DNA of 64,000 nucleotides from Roridomyces roridus (lineage: Eukaryota; Basidiomycota; Agaricomycetes; Agaricales; Mycenaceae): positions 1,984,001-2,048,000 of the forward strand of contig JARKIF010000004.1 in the NCBI GenBank assembly GCA_029378245.1, in the 5' to 3' direction. Each line of letters opens with the position of its first letter. Within the stretch, counting starts at the first letter, position 1. The notes beneath the pieces were generated by a model. That model did no database searches and was not told the origin of the DNA. It was given only the letters and a program-made list of their open reading frames with translations. A program made the position numbers and the translations under genes. Positions 46,567 to 57,888 of the stretch are shown one piece after another.

Positions 46567-47106
46567 TCAACGAGATCTGACCAGAGCCTCCAATCTCTCA
46601 AATGCCGGAAGATCTTGATCCTCACCATCGACCTTTTCCCCCGTCAACCCAAAGTACACCTGGAAACCGTCCGGTCAAGCGAAAGCCCTCCCGCCCATGC
46701 TGATCCAAAAAGATACAGCGCTTCAGGCGCACCAACTTGTCTGTCTCGGATATCGTGCCAGCGGGGGACAGGCCTAGGGTGGGTGTCATTCGCGGCAGCC
46801 GTGATTCGTGAAGCTCCAACCACGTCAGCGTGTTACCTCGTCGACCAATGAACAGAGCAAAGTCGTCTTCACAGTTTCGTACACCACAGTTGAAGAGGAC
46901 TTTCTGGAGGACTAGCTCAGAGAGATGTCGGAGAACTGTAGCGTTCTCTGCGGTTGCAGTGTTTGGATGTCCACCAATCATATGCATGGAGGCGGTATTG
47001 TCATTTTGTTGACCGTTTTGGAGACAAGACGCAAGGTGAGAAGGGAGTCCAGATCGTCTTTGAGCTCATTTAGGAACAGTTGGTACATTTCTGGCGGGAT
47101 GGTCAT
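46567..47106 (-). pseudogene. F-box copy 4, internally deleted
   Basis: Begins with an intact F-box, MTIPPEMYQLFLNELKDDLD ... LRLVSKTVNKMTIPPP. It then stops (TGA) and jumps to the C-terminal third: LRHLSELVLQKVLFN, NTLTWLELHESRLPRM, RCIFLDQHGREGF. Most of the LRR region found in its relatives (about 150 residues) is missing. A 1-nt frameshift near 46650 separates this from the terminal DLPAFERLEALVRSR, which ends at 46567. Non-functional as a full protein. Confidence 0.85.
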
Positions 47107-47250
47107 GGAAGTAGGGAAAAAGGCGGCCTGAGATCATCATGATGTGATGATCACGCGGAAGTCGCCTCTTTGGCGCGCCCCCTCATCATGAGTTCTCAGC
47201 AAGGAGGAGTGAGTGTCGGACCTGGCTCTTTTGGCTCCTCTAACGATTAG

Positions 47251-48616
47251 TTTCGACGCGAACTCGCCATGGGTGAAGTCCAATACATCTGGGGCGATCC
47301 GGATGAAGCGGTGCAACAGGTTGCGATATCTTCCATCACCCAGGCGATGTACGAAAAGGGCGTGATGGCCATCGCGCGGTGGGTCCCCACTGACGACAAG
47401 GATCCCAAGATGGGCGTGCTTTCGCCATGCATTGGTACTGATGTCGACTGTCTCCTTTGGGTTGGCGTGAGCCTTTTTTTCACGGTACTTCTTTCGCAAA
47501 CTAAGATATTGTTGTAGATGCCATTCGCAGACGACGTCCGGAAGTACACATTCGCTTCCCTGGACCACCTTGTCTCGAAAAAGGGCGAAGAGATTACGGA
47601 ACACCCGTACATCCCCACCGAGAACCAACTTGAAGCGATGGACAACTTTGTGGACAACATGGACCTCATGGAGGCTGGCGACAAAGACGAGGAGGGGTGC
47701 GTTACTCTTCTATAAAATAGTAAGACCAGACCAACTGATTACTTTTCTTTCCAGCAATCGGGGCCCGTGGTTCGAAACGCCCCTCTCCTACAACCCCGCT
47801 ATCCATCGGATCAAACAAGCGCATTTTCACGCCCTCACCTCCGACCTTGCGATCAACCCTCTGCCACCGCCGCACCCGGAGCTCCTCAAATATTGGGCCC
47901 CCCCTCGTCGTGTCCTCAGACGATCAGAGGATGCCATAGAAGAGTGTATGGTCGAGTTCAATGTCAAGGAGGTGCCGAAGAAGGTGCCGAAAGCAAGAAA
48001 GGACGGGCACGTCCATGCAAAAGATGACGACGACGATATCTTCTTGCTTGATGTCAAGCCCAGGGCGTCTAGGGTCAAGAAAGCTGAGCCCGCGTCGTCC
48101 CAGAGCAAGGCTGCGGATGAGACGGAAGACGAGTCGGAGGATGAGGCAGGGGCCAAGACGAAACCGACATCTACGCCGCCGCCGAAGAACGATTGTGGCA
48201 ACCCGCTACCTACCCCTGCTCCCTCTCTCTCTCCGCAAATCAACCCCGGGCGCGCTCCGAAACTAATGTCGCGTGCGGCGAGGTCGTGAGCAAGGCCGTG
48301 GAGGATATGGGTGTGTTTATCACCGAGATTGCTCGTTTGCCAGTCGGAGGAAGGTGGAACTGCTAGAGTGGTTCGAAGTGTTGAGGGAGACGTGCTTGAA
48401 GGAGGATGAGATTGATGCGTGGAATACGTGAGTCGATTCGTTCCTTTCATCTGATTTTCCTGATTATGTTCAGATTCTTGAAGGAACTCTGTGCAAAATG
48501 CACCACTGAGCCAAGAAATCGCCAATGTGCGGAAAGTCGGCCGCAAATTGAGTTTGATCAGCGACCAAGAGGCCTAGGAGAATGGTGGAATCTCGACGTT
48601 TGCACGTGAGTTGGAG
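47251..48616 (+). pseudogene. KU80: Ku80 (XRCC5) fragment, 5'-truncated and frameshifted
   Basis: Ku80 is half of the Ku ring that binds DNA ends in non-homologous end joining. Only the C-terminal half is here, starting mid-protein at FRRELAMGEVQYIWGDPDEA. Next come DVDCLLWVGMPFADDVRKYT, TFASLDHLVSKKGEEITEHP, PWFETPLSYNPAIHRIKQAH, PPPHPELLKYWAPPRRVLRR and KVPKARKDGHVHAKDDDDD. Normal intron positions are kept (47470-47520, 47700-47755), so it is a DNA-level duplicate, not a retrocopy. After KTKPTSTPPPKND the frame is lost. VSKAVEDMGVFITEIARLPV, KVELLEWFEVLRETCLKEDE and NVRKVGRKLSLISDQEA lie in different frames and a TAG follows. The vWA domain and ring core are absent. A functional Ku80 is presumed to exist elsewhere. 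Confidence 0.87.
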
Positions 48617-51600
48617 TGCGCTCGGGCACATACCGGTCCTTTCCTATGTATGTACGTAGAGTCTTATATATATAAGTACTTGGACCTCATCTCGGTCATA
48701 TTGGCTAGACTCGGAAGGCATTTGTTGCAGCGAGCGTTCTGGAAGGCCGCGTCTCGCCCCGTTTATATTTCCCTTCTCGACAACATGCTTGTGTGCCATT
48801 GAATAATTAGCTCGAAGTTGAGCAATGAACGTGGTAAAGCTTCCGCCGAATCGAGATGGATTCAGCCTGTTCAATCTGGGCCTCGGTGGATTACAGCGTC
48901 GGATTCTATCTCTTTTACTTACCAAAACCACTCAGCGCCTACTGGTACTCGCAGTCATCATTGAATAAGCGAGCTTCAAGTTGAACGTGTTTTGAACCGT
49001 GGGAGCGTCAAGTGATTTTACATAACCCGGGTCTAGTAGATTAGCGGAAACACGCGAAAGAGTCAAGACCTGGCCACGGTAGGTACCGGTGTAAGCCTTG
49101 ACTGGGAGAGAATCATACTTACAGCACGAACCGTAAAGGCCTAAGGCCTCAGGGCTTCGTGTCGGACGTCCCGTTCTCATGGCAGTCACTCGTTCGATTC
49201 GAGGCTCGTGGTTAAGGAAGTCTTTGCCAATGCTTTTGTTTCGAAACAGCATGAGTGTAAATAACAGTCATCTCAAGGGATAAAGCAAAGAATGCCCTGC
49301 GCAACTTGCCTGGAATACGCACGAAGGAGTAGAATGGCCAGCATGTTTCCCATCTTGCTGTATAGGAAAAAAGCCAATGTACCCCGCCGTTAGCATTCGA
49401 TAGCATTCGACAGTTGAACAAGAACCATGCAATGCGTCCACCGAATTGAGGCGTACAATTGGCCATTCGATCCGGGCTTGGTGGGTCGGGTGCGTAAAGT
49501 TGTAGAGTTGGTCTAGACCTTTTACTGTTTGAAAGAGTCAACAACCACCTTATGCTGCTGACTAGGTCGGCCCGAATGAGGACTTGATTGTCACTTCGTA
49601 TATATCTCTTCGCCCGCGGATAACAAGTAATCTTGGATACCAAAAAAAATCCAAGGACCAGTCCGGCGACCTCTTGGATTCACCAGAGGTATTTTATAAA
49701 CAAGAAACCAAAAAGATACCAACCGAGGACAAGCCAGGGCAGCGGCAAAGGCCCTGTTGGAGTTGTAATTATAGCAGGCTGCGCGCTCGCACGACCTCGG
49801 AGAAATGTCGGTGGTGCGCAGTTCGATGGGTTGCACAGCGGCTGCACCGTAGTCTTCTCTAGAGTATATTCTTTGTAGGCCTCATTTCAACAGGCCCGGC
49901 CGACGAGGCGGCCCACGGGATTGCATAGAGCGTATAAGTACCTACCGATGAGATTACGTCGACGTTTTAATTTGAGGTGTATCGATATCCAGCCTGTTCA
50001 ATTGTGGTCTTGAATCGACGACCAACGCCAAGTCATCATCAGGTGGCAAAACCGGAATGCACAAGCGTTGTGAAGAAGTGTTCGCATCGTGTAAATTCCA
50101 CACTTCGCAATCATGCCTCCGCGGTCCGGACCGAGGCGCATTCGATTGAATTCGAGGTGGAGAACCCGTTCGAATCGGGCTTGGTCAATCATGAGGGCTT
50201 TGATATATCTTTTGCCATTTCTCCAACCGAGAGCCTGGAAGTACGGACCTGGGGAGCTACAGGGTTCCCTCGTTTCGAGGCGATGCAAGTAGAAAGCAGT
50301 ACCGGCGAGGTTATATCAATGCATCCACTGCCGGCTCCAGTGTCACCAGTATATAATATATTCAACCTGTTCGATTCGGGCTCGGTGGATCATTGGATGA
50401 CTTGATCAAGCTCCTTTTTTCCTGACAATGAAAGCGAGCATCCGTAGCCTAGTAACACTGCGTTGTTATACGGACCTGCAGGCCTTTCGTCAGACCTACC
50501 TACCCACCGTTGATAATTGCACCAGAATTGAGATGTGTTCTCCCCGTTCGATCCGGACTCGGTACTGGCGGGAAATATGAAAAATCTTTTGTTTCTGCGT
50601 CGTTAAAATCAAGTTAAAATCATGTATCGTACTTATCAGCTCGAACCTTGACGCGAGCGATTGGTTAGCTCGGTCTTGAATATCCTCGTAACTGGCTTCC
50701 TCACTGGTCAGCTACTTAGGGCAAGACAGAGAGTTCGAACACGAACATATCTGCAGACCGACTCGGAGTCACATTCACACCAAAGTGAAGGTGAGAACCC
50801 GTTCGATTCGGGCTCGGTGGATCCCGGTGAAGCAATGGACTTTTGCAGCCGTCGAGGATGGGCGGGATCTATAGAAAGCCTTCGTTGTCCCATGACTCGC
50901 CAGAGGTATTTTATGGACAAGAAATCAACGAGAGACGGTCGGAAACAAGCTGGGGAAGCAACGAAGCTACGGATTGGAAATTTTGATACGTCGCCAGAGG
51001 CCAAGTTGTAAATTGAAATTCAACAACCAGCAAAGGATCGCGATTACTTGGTCCGGGATTATCGATTATCCAATCACCATTGTTTGCTGGAAACGAATCG
51101 GCGTCGCATGGTGCCTTGTGACCTTGAAGTGAACCACGCCGACGTTAGTCAGCCAGAAGGTTTGAGCAGGGCAGTCGTACATCCAGACCGGCTCATATTC
51201 AGTCCCAAGGGGATTCAATATTCAGACGGAGAACCCGTTCGATTTCGGCCTCGGTTGATGCGGCGAGATCTACGTGTTAGATTTTTTTCTGCGAGTCCTT
51301 CGTTCATAATGGTAGTGAATGAAGTTCTGTGTGGTTCGAATTCCCTTGCCGGAGGGCACGGTCGGAGCAGGGTTATGCGGTAAGGAAAATAATGCAAGCC
51401 CAGACCTGCAGCCTAAGGACTCCAAGGATCAACCTCCCTTCGGAAAAGTAGCCAGCATATCTACCGAGTGCACCAATGCTCCCGCAGAATTGAGGTGTGT
51501 TCCAACTTCAGCCCGTTCAATTCGGGCTCGGTATTTGATGGTTTGGAAATGAGCAGGTTCTTTTATTTTTCCCATGTTGATTCCTGTAACTGTGTCCGAG

Positions 51601-52088
51601 TCCTCAGGCCTCAGCTAGGATAAGATTCAGATTGCGAACACGACGACGCATCTCCAGACTGAGTCCGTATTCCAGTGAGGTGAGGAACCCGTTCGACTCG
51701 GGCTCGGTCGATTCCCGATTATGTCAAATGTCGGACGTTTTTGACCGTACCTGGTATTCGGGACGCAGGTTTACAGACATGCAGTTACATTCGGCCCTCT
51801 TGTATTTGGCGGCAGAGTTTGAGCGCGACGCCGGGACAGTGATGGAGGTTCGGGACAAGAGCCATCAAAAATCACCGAACCATCTCTTCCTCTCCCTCAT
51901 GCACTCTACATCCATTTGTCCTCCCCATCCCATTTGGGACCTCGAGGCATATATGACTTTTAGACTGGAATGACCCCACGCTGACGGGTTTGGATTCGCC
52001 ATCGGCTCCATGCACGTCATCGACTCCACCCAGCCCATTCATATAAAAGGACTCGAAAGACCACCTCAACTGCTCAACTCAACGAAAT
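48617..52088. other. gene-poor 3.5 kb carrying a degenerate interspersed repeat
   Basis: No protein gene supported. Apart from the repeat family listed separately, pieces such as CCAGAGGTATTTTAT(A/G)(A/G)ACAAGAAA recur (49685 and 50911). The right end (about 51900-52088) is the promoter of the 52089 gene, with ATATAAAAG at about 52042. Confidence 0.6.
48866..51712 (+). repeat. interspersed ~45-bp motif, about ten degenerate copies
   Basis: Core CCCGTTCGATTCGGGCTCGG followed by TGGAT, often preceded by GAATTGAGGTG. Copies at 48866, 49463, 49993, 50160, 50363, 50541, 50793, 51230, 51511 and 51683, all on the plus strand; a further copy is at 59665. Spacing is irregular (about 170-600 bp). Some copies share flanking sequence too (50731-50800 with 51636-51690), so the unit is larger than the core. 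Confidence 0.82.
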
Positions 52089-53671
52089 ATGACCACACTC
52101 ATCCCTCAAATCCCCTCTGCAGCTCTACCCCGCACCCCAGTTGAGGAATGGGCCGATGGCCTGCACGGTACTCTTGACTCGCACCACACCAAGACGCCCG
52201 TCGATAACCCAGGTCCTAAAGTCCCAGGCGGGTGGACTGATGACCAGGAGCCATTGCCAGCCAACCCCCCCAATTTGCGAGAAATGCTTCCCACCCAGGA
52301 TGACGTCAAACGTGCGCTCGAGAGTGCCAAATCATATCTCCCTCAGGGTGTCGCCTCGTATCTGCGTGAGTCTGGCTGTTTCCGTTGTGCCACTCAAGCT
52401 GACGTTTACCGCAGCAAGCGGCTCTTCCGACTCTACTGCTGTCGACGTCGGCCATGGTGCCTCCGTTCCGTACACTGAGTCTGGCGCTGAGCCCTACGCT
52501 CAGGGCGTCGAGCTTGGCCCTGCCTCGACCACCTACACCAAATCCGGCGCTGAGCCCTACGGTGCCGGCGCCGGCTCCGATCTCGGCAACTCTGGCATCG
52601 CTGGTGGTAGCGCCGCTGCCGCTACACTCGTAGCAGGCTTGACCACTGCCGCGGAAGCGGCTAAGCAATACATTCCCGAGTCGGTCGCTGCGTATCTGCG
52701 TATGTATTCCTTTGTTCTTTTCATTTCTTACCACTGATCTGAATTCAGCCGGTTCCACTTCCACTTCCACCGCCCCCTCCAATGACGTCTCCCTCCACCC
52801 AGCCTCCACAACCTACACCCCTGCTGGCCCCGCACCATACGGCTCTGCCGCGGGTGCCTCATCTGATCTTGGATCAGCCGCTGCCGTGACCGACCGCGCC
52901 GCCTCCAACGACGTCTCCCTCCACCCAGCTTCCACAAATTACACCCAAGCAGGCCCCGCACCATATGGCTCCACGGCTTCATCAGATCTCGGATCAGCCG
53001 CCGCCGCCACCGACCGCACAGACAGCAATACCGCAACTCTTGGACACACCCCGCACCCCGACGCGACCCCTGGCATCCTCCCCTCCCACCCCGGTGCTGC
53101 CGTCTCCTCTGCCCACCCACCTCACGCATTCACTCACCCCGTCCACCCACCCACGCCCACACAGTTCACCGAGAGTCCCGCCCCCATGACGAGGGGAGAG
53201 AGCGTGGGCGGGGAGAGTGGATACGTCGCCGAGACGGAGCCAGAGATGGAAATTGTACCGCCGCCCCAATTCACCAAGACGGGTAGCGCCGCCTTCAATT
53301 CCAATCGTCTGGAAGACAACGTGCCAACGGGGGACCCTGATTGGCAGCAGCGTCTGGCGGAGCTGCATTTATCTGATGGAGAAGGAGTGAGGGCGCCGCG
53401 TACCACGAGCGTCGAGGAGATGCCCAGCGGTGTTGGGTTGAGTGGGGCGAATGGACCTGGGCCGGTTGGGACGAGTAAATTCGGTGAGGGCGTGCATCCG
53501 CATCCGCATCAGCCTCCCGTTGTTGCCGAGGAAGCGGAGGAGGGAGATGGTGAGGCGGCCGACGTCGAGGAGGATGAGCAGGATGATTCGGGCGACCATG
53601 TAGAAGGGGAGGGTAAGAAGAAGAAGGGCAGGTTTATGAACAAGGTGAAGAAGGTTTTGGGCAAGGCTTGA
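52089..53671 (+). CDS. low-complexity protein of unknown function with basic C-terminal helix
   Basis: About 495 aa in three exons (introns 52363-52412 and 52700-52748, both after a ...YL codon pair). Starts MTTLIPQIPSAALPRTPVEE. The middle holds imperfect repeats of the type SLHPASTTYTPAGPAPYGS (three or more copies) and two SYLPQGVASYL / QYIPESVAAYL units, each at an exon end, so one exon may have duplicated. The C-terminal half is Pro/Glu-rich, with DWQQRLAELHLSDGEG and a terminal GKKKKGRFMNKVKKVLGKA. That last segment could be a membrane-binding amphipathic helix (inference). I do not recognise a named family; similar basic tails occur in Agaricomycete hypothetical proteins. A TATA-like ATATAAAAG lies about 47 bp upstream. 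Confidence 0.8.
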
Positions 53672-53788
53672 GGATTTTGTACACTATGCAAAACTAATCC
53701 TGTATTTTATGTGACTTTCAATGTATTCTCCAAGTCATCTTTGTTGTGCGCAAGACCCCAATGGTAGACCAACGATACACATTGAGCC

Positions 53789-56204
53789 CTAAGCACCAAC
53801 ACGCTTGCGCTTCTCTGCCGCCAGTCTAACCCGAACCTGGGCTTTCCGTCTTAATCTAGCCTCCGCCTCTAGATCCGCTGCCCCTTCCCCTCCTCCTTGT
53901 CCTTCCTCTAATACTCGTTCTTCTCCAGCCCCAACACCAGCACCAGACGCCTCCCGCCTCGCAACCTCCAACCTCCTTCGTAACGCTTCCTGTCTATCCC
54001 TATCCCTATCCTTCGTCGCCGATGATCCTACATTCCCACCAGCAGAACCTGCCTCCAGCCTCGCATCCTCCAGCTTGCGTCGTAGCGCTTCTTTCTTCTT
54101 GTCCTTGTCCTTGTCCCCTTCTTTCCCCACTACCCTGCCACTCAGAGCAGCACGCGCCTCCTCAAGCCGGCGTAAAAGCTTCTCATTCCCATTCCGCCTT
54201 TGACTCGGACTCTGACTGGGAGTGGCAGTAGCAGTAACAGCAGCACCGGAGAGGGCCCGCGCTTCTTCAAGCCGTGTTAACAACCTCTCGTTCTTCCCCT
54301 GGCCGAGTTTAGGACCTGCGAGTGAGTGAGTGAGCAAAAGGAATTCCAAATCAAGAGCAAAAGCAAAGCACTCACCCATCGACTTGTCGGCTCCAGACCC
54401 ATTTGCCTGCTGAGAAACGGGTTTATCACGGCCAGGCGAAGAAAGCCTCGCAAGCAACGCCGGTGGACGATCCTCCTCCTCCTCCATCTCCATCTCCTCC
54501 TCCTCTTGCAGCTCGACATCTCTGAGTTTGGGGTTCACAGTCCTCGTCCTCGTCTCCCCTCCTTCCCCATCAGCCGTCGCCGTTCCCCTCGCCAAGTTCC
54601 TTCTCCCACCACTGGCACCAGCGACAGGCAAATTCAGATTCAAATGCGCCTGCACACTCTCGAAAAGCGTCCGCCTCCTCGGTGCGCGTAACGGCTCTCG
54701 TTCCCGTTCGCGTTCCAGTTCGAGTGCTGGCTGGCCAGGATTTTCGTCTAGCGCTGCAATCAAAGGTGAGGCGGATCTTGATTTGGCACGCGCTTTGCCT
54801 TTGCTTTTTGCATCACTGGGTTCATCCACGTCCACGTCCATCTCGACTGGTGGCGTATTCCCATCCTCGCCCGCATCACGAGTCCCTGCGTGCAACGTCT
54901 CTGAGGGGGTTTCAGAGCGGGAATGCGACCGCCGTGATGCATGGCCGTCGCGGCTGGGACTGCGGCTTCGACTCCTACTCCTGCTCCTGCTCCGACAATC
55001 GTATCGGGATCGCTCCTTCCCCTGCCGCACTGGATATCGTTTCGGTGCGCGAGGGCTCCGACTCTGACTTTGACTTTCAGTCCGCAGGCGCCCGCGAGGT
55101 GGAGTGGGTACCCTACTCGGGCTTCGGCTTCTACTCCTGCTGACCCTGACGTGTGTGTGTGCCCGAGGCCGCGGGCTCCTACTCCTGCTTCTACTCCTAC
55201 TGCGGTCCCACCTCCGTGTAGAATTGGATGTCGAGGGGAAGACGGATGGGTAAGGTTTATCGTACTGCACTAGCGTTAGTTTTCATGCCACAAAATGAAG
55301 AGTATGAAAGACGCACCTGAACGACGTCGTCGTATACGAAAAGATCTTTGTACGGCGAGCGGACGAAGGTGTATAGCTCGTGTGCGAAATGCTCTGCCTT
55401 CTTCCGCCCACCACCCTCGGCATCTAAATCGAGAAACTCGGCGAGGAGCTTGAGCGCGCCTTCAGAGCGGATGTCGAGTGCTTTCATGATGGAGAGCGTG
55501 AACGTGGTGAGGAACTAGATATGCTTTAAATTAGCTCCGAGATTCCATAAAAACAGAGAATCGCAAACACCCACCTCGACATCCAAATTAACCCACACCT
55601 GCAACTCCCTCCTCAAGAACATGGTCGTGCGCGAAATGAGCTCGGGAGAGGCGGCGAATTGGGAGGGAGTGGGGTACGGTCGATAGCGCGTGTATGCGTT
55701 GGAAGCGACGTGTTTGGCATATAGCTCGTGTGCATATACCCATCGGCGTTTGGCCAACGCACGGTCGAACCGGTCAGCCTCGGCACGCTCGGTGTGTTCG
55801 CTTCGGCCCCATTGACTCCGTACTCGAGCTCTCCGTCGATTACCTCGGAGGGGGAGTAAAGGTATGGGCGCAGGCAACTCGGGGCGAGGGGACGTGGGGA
55901 GGGCGGTGAGAAAGTGTTTCTGGTAGTCGTACCGCGAACGGATGTTGTGGATCAGAAACGCGCCGATGGCTTGTGAGCAGAGGGGGCATCTGCGAGACTG
56001 GGCTGTCCACACGAGGAGGCAGTCGAAGCAGAATTCGTGAGAGCAGATCGGGACGAGGGTGCGGTCGAGAATGGATTGCAGGCAGATGCTGCATCGGTCT
56101 TCGTCATCGCTGGGTGAGTCGGGGTGGAGTGAGTCCTCCTCTGTTGGGACGATGGGCTCGGTTTCCTCGAGCTTGATGCGCTTGGGCGCAGGCGGCGAGG
56201 ACAT
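53789..56204 (-). CDS. Topors-like RING E3 ubiquitin/SUMO ligase
   Basis: About 760 aa, four exons. N-terminus MSSPPAPKRIKLEETEPIVP. The C3HC4 RING (about residues 37-77) reads CSICLQSILDRTLVPICSHE, FCFDCLLVWTAQSRRCPLC, followed by the conserved IRSRYDYQKHFL. The next conserved block, ELQVWVNLDVEFLTTFTLSI with LDIRSEGALKLLAEFL and HELYTFVRSPYKDLFVYDDV, is shared by Topors and its fungal relatives. The C-terminal half is an RS domain (many RSRSRS runs), then an acidic stretch and repeated RRLEEAR coiled-coil units. Topors ligases act in the nucleus on chromatin and p53-like targets. Exons join in frame. The start is 95 bp from divergent F-box copy 5. Confidence 0.87.
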
Positions 56205-56298
56205 TCACGAGCGGGCAGTCAGCAAAGGAACGGTGTGATCGATTGATCCGGCGCGCTCTCTTTTCGGACTCAGGCCAACGTCTCCTCCTCCTCCTCCA

Positions 56299-57611
56299 AT
56301 GGCCAATTTCTCCCCAGAGATCTTCCAGCTTATCCTAAACGAGCTGAAATACGATCCTTATGACGGGCTCGAGGCGCTTCTCAACCTCCGTCTCGTCTCG
56401 AAAACGGTCAACGCCATCACAATCCCATTGTTCTTTTCCGTCCTTTTGGTCCGGGATGACCTTGAGAGCGCAAGAGCTGTCTCGTTCCTCCAGAGATGCG
56501 ACGAATCGATCAGGACTGCCGTGCGAGAGGTCGTGTTTGAAGCCGACAATGAGGAATTCGCCCTTGGGGCCTGGAAGGGTGGCATAGCGATAGCGATGAG
56601 TTGGAGACACGGGCAAGGTACTACCTTGAAACAAAGTGCGTCTTACTTTTTAAAAGTAATGCGGTATGTGGATTTCAACTTTCGGCAGGCGAGGCATTGT
56701 ACGCAAAGGAAAGAACTGCCCTCACCAATTTTTTTTCGAGGCTATCCAATTTTCCCAATCTCCGACGCCTACGATTCAATTTCTACTCTTCCTACGAGGA
56801 GGGGCCCAAAAAGGATCCCATCGCTGCGACGTGTGCTGCGACTCATTTTTTGCGGAAGCAGAACGCTTTACTTGAGGCGCTCGCGAAGAACCCGCCGCCG
56901 CCACTCACCTCCCTTGTTATGACCAACCTCATCGGCGTTCACGATGACGTATACCACGCGGAGGAGTTCCAGGTGATTTTTCGTACCCTGAAAAGGCTGG
57001 AAATCTCTGTTCTCTCCAATCCACACGGAGATTTTGTTGCCGAGGCAGACGAATCTTTCCAGCAGTGCTCCGACTTCTGGGAGTTTAATCTGTCCGACAT
57101 GGTCCGTAACTCCACGTCTCTCACCTCCCTAACGCTGGGCAGCGATGACTGTGGCGCCGGGTTGCACATTCATCTTAGAGACGTCTTCCTCCCCCAACTC
57201 TCCGAACTCGTACTGCATAACTTCATCCTGGATCCATCGTGGGCAGAATCAGATTTAGCTCTATTGGCCACCCGACACAAGAACACCCTCTCCCATCTGG
57301 AGCTCCACGGCTGCTCCGTCCGTTGCCAGCAAAATGACCAGCGCAATGTCTTGCGTCCGTGGCATGCCGTCTTCGAGCTTTTTGAAGCCGAGCTGTCCAA
57401 GCTCCGTCGGTTTGTGTTTTTGGACGACCAAGGCAAAGAGGGCTTTCTTCAACGTGGCCGGTTTTTGTACACCGTCTTGCCTACAGCTGGGAGAGACCCC
57501 ACTACTTTTGTACATTACGACGGCCGGGTGAATGGCGAGGAACTGGATTTGCCGGCGTTCAAGAGGTTGGTGGCGAACGTCGAATTACGGTTGAAGGCAC
57601 AGGCGCTCTAA
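56299..57611 (+). CDS. F-box protein with LRR-like repeats (F-box copy 5)
   Basis: F-box MANFSPEIFQLILNELKYDP with LLNLRLVSKTVNAITIPLFF. A 71-nt intron (about 56617-56687) joins RHGQ to GEALYAKERTALTNFFSRLS in frame. Then FPNLRRLRFNFYSSYEE, PPLTSLVMTNL, TLKRLEISVLS, TSLTSLTLGSDDCGAG, PQLSELVLHNFILDP, NTLSHLELHGCSV, RPWHAVFELFEAELSKLRRF and terminal DLPAFKRLVANVELRLKAQAL. Intact. Same subgroup as copies 2 and 6; copies 5 and 6 lie in tandem 280 bp apart. Confidence 0.87.
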
Positions 57612-57888
57612 TATTGAGAACTTTGTGCATTGAGGTGGGTATATATTCCTTTCCATGCTGCCTATTCTAACGAAGTTTACAGTGAACGCCATTTTTTGGA
57701 ATACAATGCAGTACCTTCTCCGAACATTTTTGGTTCTTGGCAAGAATATGATATAGAGGTTACCGTTTGTATTCAGGTCATAAGTAGTCCTTGCTTGCTT
57801 GAAGCTACTTTGTCGATCAAATGTGATTCTTGAGACACGTGACTCGCCTTCGGCTCCGAGTCTTACACCACGACAATCGTCAGCTGCG

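Noticed and set aside
53789..55270. Arg-Ser-rich C-terminal region as a separate splicing-factor gene
   Set aside because: It splices in frame to the RING and Topors-type middle domain upstream and has no credible start of its own.
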